From the NCBI RefSeq assembly GCF_004521985.1, contig NZ_SBHZ01000002.1:186001-250000 (forward strand): DNA of 64,000 nt, read 5' to 3'. A program made the position numbers and the translations under genes. Numbering within the stretch: position 1 is the first letter of the stretch; each line of letters starts with the position of its first letter. Source of the DNA: Ectopseudomonas khazarica. GTDB lineage: Bacteria; Pseudomonadota; Gammaproteobacteria; Pseudomonadales; Pseudomonadaceae. Of this stretch, positions 44,362-53,706 are shown in pieces. The notes beneath the pieces were generated by a model. The model did not search any database, was not told where the DNA came from, and saw nothing but the letters and a program-made list of their open reading frames with translations.

Positions 44362-44754
44362 ATGAGCGCCGCCAATCTGGTGATGCAAAGCTATGGACGC
44401 TGCTGCGCCAGCCCAGATTTCTTCGACAGCTTCTACCGCCATTTCCTTGCGAGTTCACCACTGATCCGCGAGAAGTTCGTCGACACCGACATGACCGCGC
44501 AGAAACAGCTACTGCGCCAAGGCATCCTCAACCTGGTGATGCACGCCCGTGGCATGCCCGACACCAAGTTGCGCGCCCTCGGCGAGTCGCACTCGCGCCA
44601 GCATCTGGACATCCGCCCCGAACTCTACGACCTGTGGCTCGACGCATTGCTGTTGACCATCAGCGAACACGACAAGGAATGCGACGCCGACGTGCGTCAG
44701 GCCTGGCGTGAAGTGCTGAACAAAGGTATCGCCGTGATCAAGGCCGGTTATTGA
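44362..44754 (+). CDS. Single-domain globin
   Basis: A 130-residue globin of the non-truncated bacterial type, starting NLVMQSYGRCCASPDFFDSFYRHFL and continuing GESHSRQHLDIRPELYDLWLDALLLTISEHD. His77 is the best candidate for the proximal heme ligand. There is no reductase domain, so it is not a flavohemoglobin. It could bind oxygen or nitric oxide, or act as a sensor. AAGGAG precedes the ATG. Confidence 0.83.
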   Translation: MSAANLVMQSYGRCCASPDFFDSFYRHFLASSPLIREKFVDTDMTAQKQLLRQGILNLVMHARGMPDTKLRALGESHSRQHLDIRPELYDLWLDALLLTISEHDKECDADVRQAWREVLNKGIAVIKAGY

Positions 44755-44804
44755 CTCAGATCATGTTCGCCGGCACCCGGGCGCTGCGACAAAACGCCTG
44801 AGTG

Positions 44805-45425
44805 TCACTCCAGCCTGGCCGCGACCTCGCGCCACTGGCCAGGCTGCAGCCCCTCCAGACGCCAGGGGCCGATGGCCACGCGCACCAGCCGTAGTGTGGG
44901 CAGGCCGACAGCGGCAGTCATGCGTCGCACCTGGCGATTGCGCCCTTCGCGAATCACCAACTCCAGCCAGGCGGTCGGCACGCTCTTGCGAAAACGTACC
45001 GGCGGGTTGCGCGGCCACAGCTCGGGCTCGGCCAGACGGCGGGCCTCGGCCGGCAGCGTCGGGCCATCGTTGAGCGTCACGCCGCTGCGCAGTTGCTGCA
45101 GCTGCTCGTCACTCGGTTCACCCTCCACCTGCACCCAGTAGGTCTTCGGCAGCTTGTGCCTGGGATCGGCGATGCGCGCCTGCAGGCGACCGTCATTGGT
45201 CAGCAGCAGCAGGCCCTCGCTGTCTCGATCCAGGCGCCCGGCCGGATACACGCCGGGCAGGTCGACGAAATCCTTCAGCGTGGTGCGCCCCTGGTCGTCG
45301 TTGAACTGGGTAAGCACGTCGAACGGCTTGTTCAGCAGCAGCAGGCGCGGTTGCGCGGGCGGCGCCTTGGCCACACGGCGTGGCGCAGCAGGACGAGACT
45401 TGGCAGGAGGACGAGGGCGCGACAT
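44805..45425 (-). CDS. rluE: 23S rRNA pseudouridine synthase RluE
   Basis: A 206-residue RsuA/RluE-type pseudouridine synthase. An Ala/Pro/Arg-rich N-terminal tail (about 1-25) precedes [27 protein letters not shown]. The catalytic aspartate lies in [19 protein letters not shown], and the C-terminal [25 protein letters not shown] is family-specific. It lacks an S4 domain, which fits RluE (U2457 of 23S rRNA) rather than RsuA or RluB. The start is at MSRPRPPAK. Confidence 0.9.
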   Translation of the reverse strand: MSRPRPPAKSRPAAPRRVAKAPPAQPRLLLLNKPFDVLTQFNDDQGRTTLKDFVDLPGVYPAGRLDRDSEGLLLLTNDGRLQARIADPRHKLPKTYWVQVEGEPSDEQLQQLRSGVTLNDGPTLPAEARRLAEPELWPRNPPVRFRKSVPTAWLELVIREGRNRQVRRMTAAVGLPTLRLVRVAIGPWRLEGLQPGQWREVAARLE

Positions 45426-45548
45426 GCAACGGGCTTCAGCGGAACAGGGTCGTGCAGTGTACCCCACGATAAGCGGCGCTGATGGTGCTTCCACAGCTTG
45501 GCACAGCGACTAAGCTGCTGATTCAACTTCAGCACTCAGGAGCCGTCC

Positions 45549-46580
45549 ATGAGCAACAGCGCCGAACTCGCCACCTTCACCGGCTGGGCCGCCACCGCCC
45601 CAAAGGCGCCGCTGGAGCGCCTGAGCTACGACCCCGGGCCACTCGGCGCCGAAGAGGTCGAGGTCGCAGTGGAGTACTGCGGCATCTGCCACTCCGACCA
45701 GTCGATGATCGACAACGAATGGGGCAATGCCCGCTACCCCTTCATCCCCGGCCATGAAGTGGTCGGCCGCATCGTGCGCCTCGGCGAGCAGGTCCGCGGC
45801 CTCGAACTGGGTCAGCGCGTCGGCATCGGCTGGTACAAGGGCAGCTGCATGCACTGCGGCTCCTGCATGGAGGGTTCGCACCAGCTCTGCCGCTCGGTGA
45901 AGCCGACCATCGTCGGCAGCCACGGCGGCTTCGCCGACCGCCTGCGTGCGCACTGGGCCTGGGCGGTGCCGCTGCCCGCCGGACTCGACCCGGCGCTGGT
46001 CGGGCCGCTGTTCTGCGCCGGCTCCACGGTGTTCAGCCCGCTGCTGGAGTTCGACATCAAGCCCACCGATCGCGTCGGCGTCGTTGGCATCGGCGGCCTT
46101 GGCCACCTGGCGCTGCGTTTCCTCAATGCCTGGGGCTGCGAAGTGACGGCCTTCACCTCGTCGCTGAACAAGCAGGACGAGGCCAAGCGCCTGGGCGCTC
46201 ACAAGGTGGTGGCCTCGACCGACAGCGCGGCGATGAAGGCGATTGCCGGCAGCCTGGACTTTCTCCTGGTCACGGCCAGCGCCGACCTCGACTGGATCGC
46301 CCTGCTCGGCACCCTGCGCGGCAAGGGCCGCCTGCACTTCGTCGGCATCGTGCCAAGCGCGATCCCGGTGCATGTGTTCAACCTGATCCCGCAACAGAAG
46401 AGCCTGTCCGGCTCGCCGGTGGGCTCGCCATCGAGCATGGCGAGCATGCTCGAGTTCTGCGCCCGCCATCAGATTCTGCCGCAGGTCGAGCACTTCCCCA
46501 TGAGCCAGGTGAACGCCGCCATCGATCACCTGCGCAGCGGCAAGGCGCGCTACCGCGTGGTACTGGACGCCAGCCGGTGA
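45549..46580 (+). CDS. Zinc-dependent NAD(P) alcohol/aldehyde dehydrogenase (YahK/Adh type)
   Basis: A 343-residue medium-chain dehydrogenase. Catalytic zinc ligands lie in CGICHSD and GHEVVGRI, and four structural-zinc cysteines in CMHCGSCMEGSHQLC. The cofactor loop is GVVGIGGLGHLALRF. The family reduces a range of aldehydes, usually with NADPH. AGGAG precedes the ATG. It ends at a clear terminator. Confidence 0.9.
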   Translation: MSNSAELATFTGWAATAPKAPLERLSYDPGPLGAEEVEVAVEYCGICHSDQSMIDNEWGNARYPFIPGHEVVGRIVRLGEQVRGLELGQRVGIGWYKGSCMHCGSCMEGSHQLCRSVKPTIVGSHGGFADRLRAHWAWAVPLPAGLDPALVGPLFCAGSTVFSPLLEFDIKPTDRVGVVGIGGLGHLALRFLNAWGCEVTAFTSSLNKQDEAKRLGAHKVVASTDSAAMKAIAGSLDFLLVTASADLDWIALLGTLRGKGRLHFVGIVPSAIPVHVFNLIPQQKSLSGSPVGSPSSMASMLEFCARHQILPQVEHFPMSQVNAAIDHLRSGKARYRVVLDASR

Positions 46581-46586
46581 CAGCAC

Positions 46587-46621
46587 GGGCGCAGAGCTGG
46601 CATGCTCTGCGCCCTGTTTTT
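46587..46621 (+). terminator. Rho-independent terminator of the alcohol dehydrogenase gene
   Basis: A 10-bp perfect stem GGGCGCAGAG/CTCTGCGCCC (46587-46596, 46605-46614) with an 8-base loop and a run of Ts. Confidence 0.9.
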
Positions 46622-46640
46622 CCCGTGAGCGGCGATCGCC

Positions 46641-47084
46641 ATGCCCCTGACTCTCGACACCCCCACGCCCGATGACCTGCCCACCCTGGTGGAGATCTGG
46701 GAGGCGGCGGTACGTGCCACCCATCACTTTCTCCCGGAAAGCGATCTGCAGGTGATCAAGCCGCTGCTGCGCGAGCAGTATTTCCCCGCCGTACAGCTGA
46801 CCTGCGCCCGCGATGAGGCCGGGCGGATACTTGGCTTCCTCGGTCATGCCGAGGACAGGGTGGAGATGCTCTTCGTCGATCCGCACAGCCACGGCCAGGG
46901 CGTGGGCAGACGCCTGATGCAGCATGCCATCGACGCGCTGGGTGCGACCCGGGTCGACGTCAACGAGCAGAATCCGCAGGCCGTTGGCTTCTATCAGCAC
47001 CTGGGATTCGTGGTCACGGATCGCTCGCGCCTGGATGGCGGCGGCAGGCCGTTCCCGATCCTGCACATGGCCCTCAGCCGATAG
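46641..47084 (+). CDS. GNAT N-acetyltransferase (YjaB-like)
   Basis: A 147-residue acetyltransferase: DLPTLVEIWEAAVRATHHFL at the N-terminus, EMLFVDPHSHGQGVGRRLMQHAI (acetyl-CoA loop) and VNEQNPQAVGFYQHLGFVV. This resembles YjaB-type GNATs. The last codons overlap the stop of the converging MocR gene by 11 bp. Substrate unknown. Confidence 0.85.
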   Translation: MPLTLDTPTPDDLPTLVEIWEAAVRATHHFLPESDLQVIKPLLREQYFPAVQLTCARDEAGRILGFLGHAEDRVEMLFVDPHSHGQGVGRRLMQHAIDALGATRVDVNEQNPQAVGFYQHLGFVVTDRSRLDGGGRPFPILHMALSR

Positions 47085-48417
47085 GCCAGGCGGCCGAGAT
47101 CCCCTCCAGCGCCTGCTTGAGCTGCGCCCGGCTGAGCGCAGCGGCAAGGCTCACGCGTACGGCGTGCCCCGGATTGGCCTCGACCGCGAACACCTCGGCG
47201 GGCACCACCTCCACGCCCTTCTGCCGACAGGCCTCGGCCAGCGCAACGGGCGGCTCGACGTCCAGCCACAGGTGCGGTGCCACCGCCCTGCCCTGCGGCA
47301 TGCGCGCCCCCAGCACACGCGCGGCCAGGCGCCAGCGCTGCTGCATCTCGTCGATCTGCCAGGCCAGACGCTGCTCGGCGAGGCCGCTCTCGATCCATTC
47401 ACAGGCCAGCGCCAGGCTCAGCGGCGCCACCGCCCAGCGCGTGGCCTGGGCTTCGCGATCGATACGCTCGAGCAACTGCGGCGCTCCGGCGATGAAGCCC
47501 AGACGCAGGCCCGGCGCCACGCTCTTGGACAGGCTGCTGATCAGCAGGCAGCGCTCGGGCAGTTGCACCGCCAGAGGTGCCTCACTGCCCAGCACGCCGT
47601 AGACATCATCCTCGACGAGCCACAGCCCACGCTGCCTGGCCACCTCGGCGATGGCGGCACGGCGCTCGCCATCCAGGCTGGCGCCGGTGGGATTCTGCAG
47701 GCAAGGGGTGAGCACCACCACGCGCGCCCCCGTGGCACGCGCCTGGCGGTCGAGGTCATCGGGCAGGACGCCGTGCCGATCCATCGCCACACCGTGCAGC
47801 GGCAGGCGCAGCTGGCGGGCAGCAGCCTTGATCCCAGGTGCGGTGTAGCGCTCCACCAGAATCGGCTCACCCGCCTCGCAGAGTGCCAGCAGGGCGGCCG
47901 AGACCCCCTGCTGGGCACCGGCACACAGCAGCAGGCCACCGGGTGCCAGCTCCAGGCCGCGTCGGCGCAGCCAGCTGGCGCCCGCCAGGTGCGCGCGCTC
48001 GACCAGTGCCGCCGAGGGGTAGGTCTGCAGCATATCCAGCTCGCCACGGGCCGCCAGCGCCGCGAGGCTGGTGGAAAGGTCGCGGTTGTCCGGGTCATGC
48101 ACCGGGACGTTGGTCGACAGGTCGATCAGGTCCCCGGCTGCGGTCGGCTGCTTGAGACGGAAAAGGCTGGCCTCGCGGCTACCGGTGAGCACGTAGGTGC
48201 CTCGGCCGACCTCGCCGGAAACCAGGTGGCGCCGGGCCGCCTCGCGGTAAGCGAGCATCACCGTGCTCGGGTTGATGCCCAGCGTCCAGGCCAGGCGGCG
48301 CTGCGGCGGCAGACGCTCGCCAGGCTTGAGTTCGCCACGACCGATCGCCGTGGCGATGGCCTCGACCAATGCCAGGTAGGTGGGTAAGGCGCTGTCTTGC
48401 AGATCAGGGAGCCACAT
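47074..48417 (-). CDS. MocR-type regulator (GntR helix-turn-helix plus aminotransferase domain)
   Basis: A 447-residue chimeric regulator. The winged helix (about 12-78) has LPTYLALVEAIATAIGRGELKPGERLPPQRRLAWTLGINPSTV, and the fold-type I aminotransferase domain (about 95-440) has NPTGASLDG and the PLP lysine in SSLSKSVAPGLRLGF. Such proteins use PLP to sense a metabolite rather than for catalysis. It is divergent from a threonine dehydratase-like gene, its likely target. Confidence 0.9.
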   Translation of the reverse strand: MWLPDLQDSALPTYLALVEAIATAIGRGELKPGERLPPQRRLAWTLGINPSTVMLAYREAARRHLVSGEVGRGTYVLTGSREASLFRLKQPTAAGDLIDLSTNVPVHDPDNRDLSTSLAALAARGELDMLQTYPSAALVERAHLAGASWLRRRGLELAPGGLLLCAGAQQGVSAALLALCEAGEPILVERYTAPGIKAAARQLRLPLHGVAMDRHGVLPDDLDRQARATGARVVVLTPCLQNPTGASLDGERRAAIAEVARQRGLWLVEDDVYGVLGSEAPLAVQLPERCLLISSLSKSVAPGLRLGFIAGAPQLLERIDREAQATRWAVAPLSLALACEWIESGLAEQRLAWQIDEMQQRWRLAARVLGARMPQGRAVAPHLWLDVEPPVALAEACRQKGVEVVPAEVFAVEANPGHAVRVSLAAALSRAQLKQALEGISAAWPIG

Positions 48418-48424
48418 TGCTTGC

Positions 48425-48453
48425 CATGCAATATAAATATTTACCCATACAAT
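48425..48453. promoter_or_regulatory. Probable MocR operator/promoter between the divergent genes
   Basis: CATGCAAT (48425-48432) and CATACAAT (48446-48453) form a direct repeat 21 bp apart in a very AT-rich patch, about two helical turns. MocR regulators usually bind such direct repeats. TACAAT in the second copy could double as a -10 element for the dehydratase gene. Confidence 0.55.
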
Positions 48454-48497
48454 GCGCCGCACTAGCATCCGAGTCAACGTCACCCGGAGCCCCTGCC

Positions 48498-49466
48498 ATG
48501 TTCGACCTCACCCAACTGCGCCAGAGCGCCCAACTGGTCCACCGCCACATGACTCCCACGCCGCAGCTGAGCTGGCCGCTGCTGTGCGAGCGCAGCGGTT
48601 GCGAGGTGTGGGTCAAGCACGAGAACCATGCACCGACCGCGGCCTTCAAGGTGCGCGGCGGCCTGGTCTACATCGACGCACTGCTGCGCCGCGAGCCGCA
48701 GGTCCGTGGCCTGGTCACCGCCACCCGCGGCAACCATGGCCAGAGCCTGGCGCTGGCTGCCCGCGCGGCGGGACTGGCGATCCGCATCCTGGTGCCGCAC
48801 GGCAATGCCCGCGAGAAGAACGCCGCGATGCGCGCCCTCGGCGCAGAAGTGATCGAGCATGGCCGCGACTTCGATGAGGCCCGCGCCGAGGCGGCACGCC
48901 TGGCCGAGCGCGACGGCCTGCACTGGGTGCCGTCACTGCACGAGGACCTGGTGCGCGGCGTCGCCACCTACGCCCTGGAACTGCTGGAGGCGGTGCCGAA
49001 CCTGCGTCGGGTCTACGTGCCCATCGGCCTCGGCTCGGGCATCTGCGGGATGATCCGCACCCGCGACCTGCTCGGCCTCGACACCGAGATCGTCGGCGTG
49101 GTCGCCACTGGCGCCGATGCCTACGCGCAGAGCTTCGAACAGGGCTGTCTGGTGCAGACCGAACGCGCCGACACCCTGGCCGACGGCATGGCCTGTCGCC
49201 AACCGCAGCAGCTGGCGCTGGACATGATTCGTGCCGGCGCAGCGCGCATCGTGCGGGTCGACGACGACGAGATCCGCGACGCCATCCGCAGCTACCACGA
49301 AGACACCCACAACCTCGCCGAAGGCGCTGGTGCCGCCGCCCTGGCCGCGCTGATGCAGGAGCGCGAGCGCAACGCCGGGCAGCGCGTCGCCGTGGTGCTC
49401 AGCGGCGCCAACATCGACCGGGCGGTGCTCGCGGAGCTGCTCTGCGACGAGGCCGCCGCAGCCTGA
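48498..49466 (+). CDS. Threonine/serine dehydratase-like PLP enzyme (fold type II)
   Basis: A 322-residue enzyme of the threonine dehydratase/racemase family. The PLP lysine is in PTAAFKVRGG, with the substrate loop ATRGNHGQSLA and a glycine-rich phosphate loop GLGSGICGM. It has no C-terminal ACT regulatory domain, so it is more like a catabolic dehydratase or a racemase than IlvA. GGAG precedes the ATG at 48498. It is divergent from the MocR gene and is likely its target. Confidence 0.85.
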   Translation: MFDLTQLRQSAQLVHRHMTPTPQLSWPLLCERSGCEVWVKHENHAPTAAFKVRGGLVYIDALLRREPQVRGLVTATRGNHGQSLALAARAAGLAIRILVPHGNAREKNAAMRALGAEVIEHGRDFDEARAEAARLAERDGLHWVPSLHEDLVRGVATYALELLEAVPNLRRVYVPIGLGSGICGMIRTRDLLGLDTEIVGVVATGADAYAQSFEQGCLVQTERADTLADGMACRQPQQLALDMIRAGAARIVRVDDDEIRDAIRSYHEDTHNLAEGAGAAALAALMQERERNAGQRVAVVLSGANIDRAVLAELLCDEAAAA

Positions 49467-49468
49467 GA

Positions 49469-50278
49469 TCAGAGCTGCGCCAGCGGCTCGGCCGGCTGGC
49501 GCGCAGGCAACTGGCGCAGCCAGCGGGAGACGCCCCACTCCGCCGCGACCAGCGCCAGCAACAGGCCAAACTGGATCAGCAGGGCGATGTAGAACGGCTT
49601 GAAGACATGACCGATCTGCCGCTTGAGCAGGCCGAGCAGGAAGTCGGCCTGGAACAGTTGCCCGATACGCGCATCCAGCACCTGCGTCAGCACTTTCTCG
49701 TCGAGCCCGCTGTAGCGGGCCGTCTTCTCCACGGCCAGCTCGCCAATGGCCTTGCCCAGCAGGCTGGCGCGCAGACGGTCGAGCAGGTCCAGGGCAATCC
49801 GCTCGGCGGTCGACGCGTCGGCACGCAGCGCCGCCTCCGCCTGGCGCTCGCTGCGCAGGTAGTCCATCGCCAGTTGATCGAGCAGCGCCTGCACGCTGAC
49901 ATCACGCACCGCCAGCTGGCCCTGCTCGTCCTGGGTTTCGACATAAGCCTGGAAGTCGCTCCAGACCTCGTCGGCCAAGGTCTGCACCAGTGGCGCATAA
50001 CTGTCGAGGTGGCGGTAGATCTGCTGCTGGCTGCCGTACAGCATCCCGCCCTGGAAACCGAGGAAGCCGCCGGCCAGCGGCAACAGCAGGAAATAGAGCT
50101 TGAGCAGCCAGTGGTGCCAGCGCTTGTTGCGTGCCAGCCAGCCCAGGCGCTGCAGCTTGAACGCCAGCAGCAGGCCGGCGCCCGCGCCGAGCAACAGGGC
50201 CAGGCCGGTGTAGAGGAAAAGACTGAGAAAACTGAAGGGCTCCCACAACGCGGTGAGCAGCAGACGCGCCTGTTCCAT
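49469..50278 (-). CDS. Unknown integral membrane protein
   Basis: A 269-residue protein with two N-terminal transmembrane segments (about 13-40 and 52-80), a largely helical soluble middle (90-215, rich in Leu, Ala, Gln) and one C-terminal helix (about 222-250). I do not recognise a named family. The ATG at 50278 was chosen because GAGG lies 7 bases before it; another in-frame ATG lies six codons upstream. Neighbours give no clue to function. Confidence 0.62.
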   Translation of the reverse strand: MEQARLLLTALWEPFSFLSLFLYTGLALLLGAGAGLLLAFKLQRLGWLARNKRWHHWLLKLYFLLLPLAGGFLGFQGGMLYGSQQQIYRHLDSYAPLVQTLADEVWSDFQAYVETQDEQGQLAVRDVSVQALLDQLAMDYLRSERQAEAALRADASTAERIALDLLDRLRASLLGKAIGELAVEKTARYSGLDEKVLTQVLDARIGQLFQADFLLGLLKRQIGHVFKPFYIALLIQFGLLLALVAAEWGVSRWLRQLPARQPAEPLAQL

Positions 50279-50382
50279 GCGTATTGCCTCGTTCATCCAT
50301 GATGCGCGTCAGTCTAAGGCAAAGCGCGATGCGGCGTCGCCACTGCGTGGCCGGACTGTGCGCCAGGCCACGCAGGTACTCG

Positions 50383-51855
50383 TCAGCGGAACGGCGGCTC
50401 GTCGAAGCTGCGCAGCTTGCGCGAATGCAGCGAGTCGAGCTGGCTGCGCATCAGCTCCAGCGCGGCAATGCCGATGTGCAGGTGCTGGGTCACGGCGCGC
50501 TCGTAGAAGGCGCCAGCCGCACCGGGCAGCTTGATCTCGCTGTGCAGGGGTTTGTCCGATACGCACAGCAGCGTGCCGTAGGGCACCCGCAGGCGGTAGC
50601 CTTGCGCGGCGATGGTGCCGCTTTCCATGTCCACCGCCACCGCGCGCGACAGGTTGATCAGCGGTCGTTCCTGGGCCCAGCGCAGCTCCCAGTTGCGGTC
50701 GTCGTAGGTCAGCACGGTGCCGGTGCGCAGGCGCTTCTTCAGCTCGTCACCCTGCTCGCCGGTCACCAGCTTGGCCGCCTCCTGCAGCGCCTGCTGCACC
50801 TCGGCCAGCGCCGGCAGCGGGATATGCGGCGGCAGTACGCGATCGAGAATGCCGTCGCGGCGCATGTAGGCGTGCGCCAGCACGTAGTCGCCGATGGTCT
50901 GCGACTGACGCAGGCCGCCGCAGTGGCCGATCATCAGCCAGCAGTGCGGACGCAGCACGGCGAGGTGATCGGTGATGTTCTTGGCGTTGGACGGGCCGAC
51001 GCCGATGTTGACCAGGGTCACACCGTGGCCATCCTCGGCCTGCAGGTGATAGGCCGGCATCTGGTAGCGGTGCCAGACCACGTTCTCGATGATCGCCTGC
51101 ATCTCGCCTTCGGTCATGCCGCGACTGATCACCACGTTGCCCGGCAGCACCATGCGGCTGAAGCGCGAGTTGCCCACCAGCATGTCCAGGCCATGGCGGA
51201 TGAACTGATCGACGTAGCGGTGATAGTTGGTCAGCAGGATCCACGGCTGCACATGGCGCCAGTCGCTGCCGGTGTAGTGCTGGATGCGCTTGAGGGAAAA
51301 GTCGGTGCGCGCCGCATCGAACAGCGCCAACGGCAGCGGGTCGATGTTTTCCCAGTCGTACAGGCCGTCGGCCGTGCCATCGGTGGCGGCGGACAGATCG
51401 GTGCTGGGGAACACCCGCGCCAGTTCTGCGGCGGTCACACCACTGCCGGCCAGCTCATCGCCGCCCTCGACCACGTAGGGATAGGGGATGTTCTGCTGGC
51501 TGCGGCCGACTTCCACGCGCAGGGTGAAATCGTTCATCAGCGGGCGCAGCTGCTCCAGCAGGTATTTGCGGAACGCTGCCGGCTGGGTCACGGTGATGGC
51601 GTAGGTTCCCGGCACCTGCACCTTGGCGTAGGCGCGCACGGTGGTCGGCACCTCGCCCTGGCACAGGTAGGTCAGGCGCAGCTCGGGGTAGCGGAACAGG
51701 CAGTGCTCGCTGGCGTCCGGACGGATGCGCTCCTTGAGATAACGCTTGAGCGCCTGGCTCAACGCACCAGTGGCCTCCTGGTGCAGGGCGGCGAGACGGT
51801 CCACCGCCTCCTCGGGGGTGTGAACAACGATGAAATCATCTGAGCAGGCTTTCAC
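50383..51855 (-). CDS. amn: AMP nucleosidase
   Basis: A 490-residue enzyme that hydrolyses AMP to adenine and ribose-5-phosphate. It has the AMP nucleosidase N-terminal domain (about 15-160, with YAKVQVPGTYAITVTQPAAF) and a nucleoside-phosphorylase core (about 250-480, with VNIGVGPSNAKNITDHLAVLRPH, MIGHCGG and AVDMESGTIAAQGYRLRVPYGT). I prefer the GTG at 51855, preceded by AGGA; ATG 51882 is an alternative. Its length is close to E. coli Amn. Confidence 0.93.
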   Translation of the reverse strand: MKACSDDFIVVHTPEEAVDRLAALHQEATGALSQALKRYLKERIRPDASEHCLFRYPELRLTYLCQGEVPTTVRAYAKVQVPGTYAITVTQPAAFRKYLLEQLRPLMNDFTLRVEVGRSQQNIPYPYVVEGGDELAGSGVTAAELARVFPSTDLSAATDGTADGLYDWENIDPLPLALFDAARTDFSLKRIQHYTGSDWRHVQPWILLTNYHRYVDQFIRHGLDMLVGNSRFSRMVLPGNVVISRGMTEGEMQAIIENVVWHRYQMPAYHLQAEDGHGVTLVNIGVGPSNAKNITDHLAVLRPHCWLMIGHCGGLRQSQTIGDYVLAHAYMRRDGILDRVLPPHIPLPALAEVQQALQEAAKLVTGEQGDELKKRLRTGTVLTYDDRNWELRWAQERPLINLSRAVAVDMESGTIAAQGYRLRVPYGTLLCVSDKPLHSEIKLPGAAGAFYERAVTQHLHIGIAALELMRSQLDSLHSRKLRSFDEPPFR

Positions 51856-51982
51856 GATGCATCTTCCTGACTGAACGGACATCCCTATCTTGCCTGCATA
51901 CGCCGACGAAAACATAGCGCGACGACGCTCGCGGCACGATGCCAGCAGCTAGGCTTGCAGCAATTGCCCAGAGGTCATCCCC

Positions 51983-52711
51983 ATGCTTCGAGCACTCTGC
52001 CTGCTGCTGGCCGTCGCCGTGTGTCTCGGCGCCCGCGCCGGCGAACTCGATGGCCACTACCGGACGACGCTCGACGGTCAGCCCGCCGAGCTGATCCTGC
52101 ACCAGCAGGGTGATCAGGTGGAGGGGCAATATGTGGAGAACCGCAGCCTGCGCCTGACCCTCAGGGGCCACTACGACGGCCAGCTGCTGCGCGCCGAGAT
52201 CAGCGATCCACGCTCCGGCCTGCTGCTGGCGAACATGAATGCCACCTACGCCAACGCGATGCTCAACGCCTCGATCGCCGCACGCGACCCGCGCAACGGG
52301 CAGGTGCTGGAGCGCCAGGCCCTGTTCCAGCGCGAAGCGGCGCAGACCGAGCAGGCGCCTGCCGTCGCCGTCATTCACGACCCGGCACTGATCGGCACCT
52401 GGGTGCACGAGAAGATCGTCAACAGCGGCGGCGCCAGCTTCGCCTCGTTCAACAGCGTGATGACGCTGCAGCTGAACCCGGACGGCAGCGTCACGCAATG
52501 GAGCCGCTCCGCCGCAGGTGGTGCCGAGTGGAGCTACGACAGCCCGGGCGAGGTGCAGTACAGCGGTCACTGGCGCAGTCAGGACGGCCTGCTGATGGTG
52601 CGTCTGAGCGGCGCGCCCGACTATCGCCCGGCGGCCTACTACCGCTTCAGTGACCAGTACCTGGTCACCGAGAGCAATAGCGGCCAGATGATCTGGCAGC
52701 GCCGCCGCTGA
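51983..52711 (+). CDS. Secreted protein of unknown function
   Basis: A 242-residue exported protein with a signal peptide (about 1-19, ending ARA). Two similar-looking beta-rich parts follow: residues 22-110 (LDGHYRTTLDGQPAELILHQQGDQVEGQYV) and 130-242 (LIGTWVHEKIVNSGG ... GHWRSQDGLLMV). The pattern of a lipocalin-like or DUF-type barrel is plausible, but I cannot name a family. It stands alone. Confidence 0.7.
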   Translation: MLRALCLLLAVAVCLGARAGELDGHYRTTLDGQPAELILHQQGDQVEGQYVENRSLRLTLRGHYDGQLLRAEISDPRSGLLLANMNATYANAMLNASIAARDPRNGQVLERQALFQREAAQTEQAPAVAVIHDPALIGTWVHEKIVNSGGASFASFNSVMTLQLNPDGSVTQWSRSAAGGAEWSYDSPGEVQYSGHWRSQDGLLMVRLSGAPDYRPAAYYRFSDQYLVTESNSGQMIWQRRR

Positions 52712-52720
52712 TCAGCGGAA

Positions 52721-53401
52721 TCAGGCCGCCTGGTGCAGGCGCACGTTGAACAGTGGCCCCTGGCTGAAACGCGACAGCGTCTTGGCGGCTGCCAGCACGC
52801 CCAGGTCGATCAGCGGCTCGACCAGGATCACGCTCATGTAGGCCAGGCCGAAGCTGCCCACCGCCGCCAGGTTTTCGGCGGAGAAACCATGGCCATAGAC
52901 GGCCCAGAATGCCACCCAGGCGACGATGCCACCCTGGTAGGCAGTCGACAGCGCCAGCGCCTGCTTGTAGGAGAGGTCCACGTAGGCGGTGCCCGGCGCG
53001 ACGATGCGCTTGGCCAGCAGGCTGATGCCCCACAGCGGCAGCAGCAGCGTGGTGACGTTCATCCCGTACTGCGGCAGGTCGAAGGGCGCGAAAAACAGCC
53101 CTTGCAGCAGCAGGCCGGCGGCCAGGCCGATGGCGGCGGCGCCGGCGCCGAACAGCAGCAACAGGGTCGAGCCGAGGATCAGGTGCACCTCGGACACGCC
53201 CACAGCGTGGTGCGGGAAGACCTCGAAGAAGCAGAACACCAGCGCAGTGGTCAGCAGGCTGCGCAGTGCCAGTGCGGCGACGCCGCCGTTGTTGCGGATG
53301 CCGTCCAGGGCGAGCTTGGCGGTGAGGCCGAGAGCGCTGACGGCGGTTGCGTAGCTGAGCAGGATCTTGGCGCCTTCGACGACACCGGGTTCGATATGCA
53401 T
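52721..53401 (-). CDS. CbiM-like cobalt (ECF-type) permease component
   Basis: A 226-residue membrane protein with about six transmembrane helices. It begins MHIEPGVVEGAKILLSYATA; the N-terminal Met-His is the metal-coordinating end of the CbiM/NikM family. HLILGSTLLLLFGAGAAAIG corresponds to the family core. No CbiN, CbiQ or CbiO partner is encoded nearby. A cobalamin riboswitch precedes it, so it responds to B12 and probably imports cobalt. ATG 53401 has a good AAGGAA site. Confidence 0.83.
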   Translation of the reverse strand: MHIEPGVVEGAKILLSYATAVSALGLTAKLALDGIRNNGGVAALALRSLLTTALVFCFFEVFPHHAVGVSEVHLILGSTLLLLFGAGAAAIGLAAGLLLQGLFFAPFDLPQYGMNVTTLLLPLWGISLLAKRIVAPGTAYVDLSYKQALALSTAYQGGIVAWVAFWAVYGHGFSAENLAAVGSFGLAYMSVILVEPLIDLGVLAAAKTLSRFSQGPLFNVRLHQAA

Positions 53402-53465
53402 TGGGGTTCCTTGGCCGCGCCCACCGCGCGACGATTCGGATGGGAGAAAGGGCAATACGCCCGTG

Positions 53466-53620
53466 AGCGATGGCAGGTCTCCTGGCTCACGGCTTGCCAC
53501 TTCACCCGCCTTCCCGACCATCGTCAGTGGCACAAGGGGTGTCGTTCGCCGCTTACAGTTGCGGGGGCAGCCAGGGCCTTGGCGAGAGTCGCCGCACCCT
53601 GTTCCCTTTTCATCCGCGTG
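53466..53620 (-). promoter_or_regulatory. Cobalamin riboswitch
   Basis: In the leader of the CbiM-like gene, the minus strand contains the B12 box GAGCCAGGAGACCTGCC (53472-53488). It also has CCCGCAACTGTAAGCGG, GGTCGGGAAGGCGGGTGAAGT and an upstream GGGAACAGGGTGC, in the order found in cobalamin riboswitches. The aptamer sits about 70 bp ahead of the ATG, consistent with control of translation or termination. Confidence 0.95.
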
Positions 53621-53706
53621 ACGCGTGCGCACGCAGAACCATCGGCCGCCAGATTACTCGCCTGTTGCGCCAAAAAACAGCGCATCAGGCGATCGATGCC
53701 TGAACC

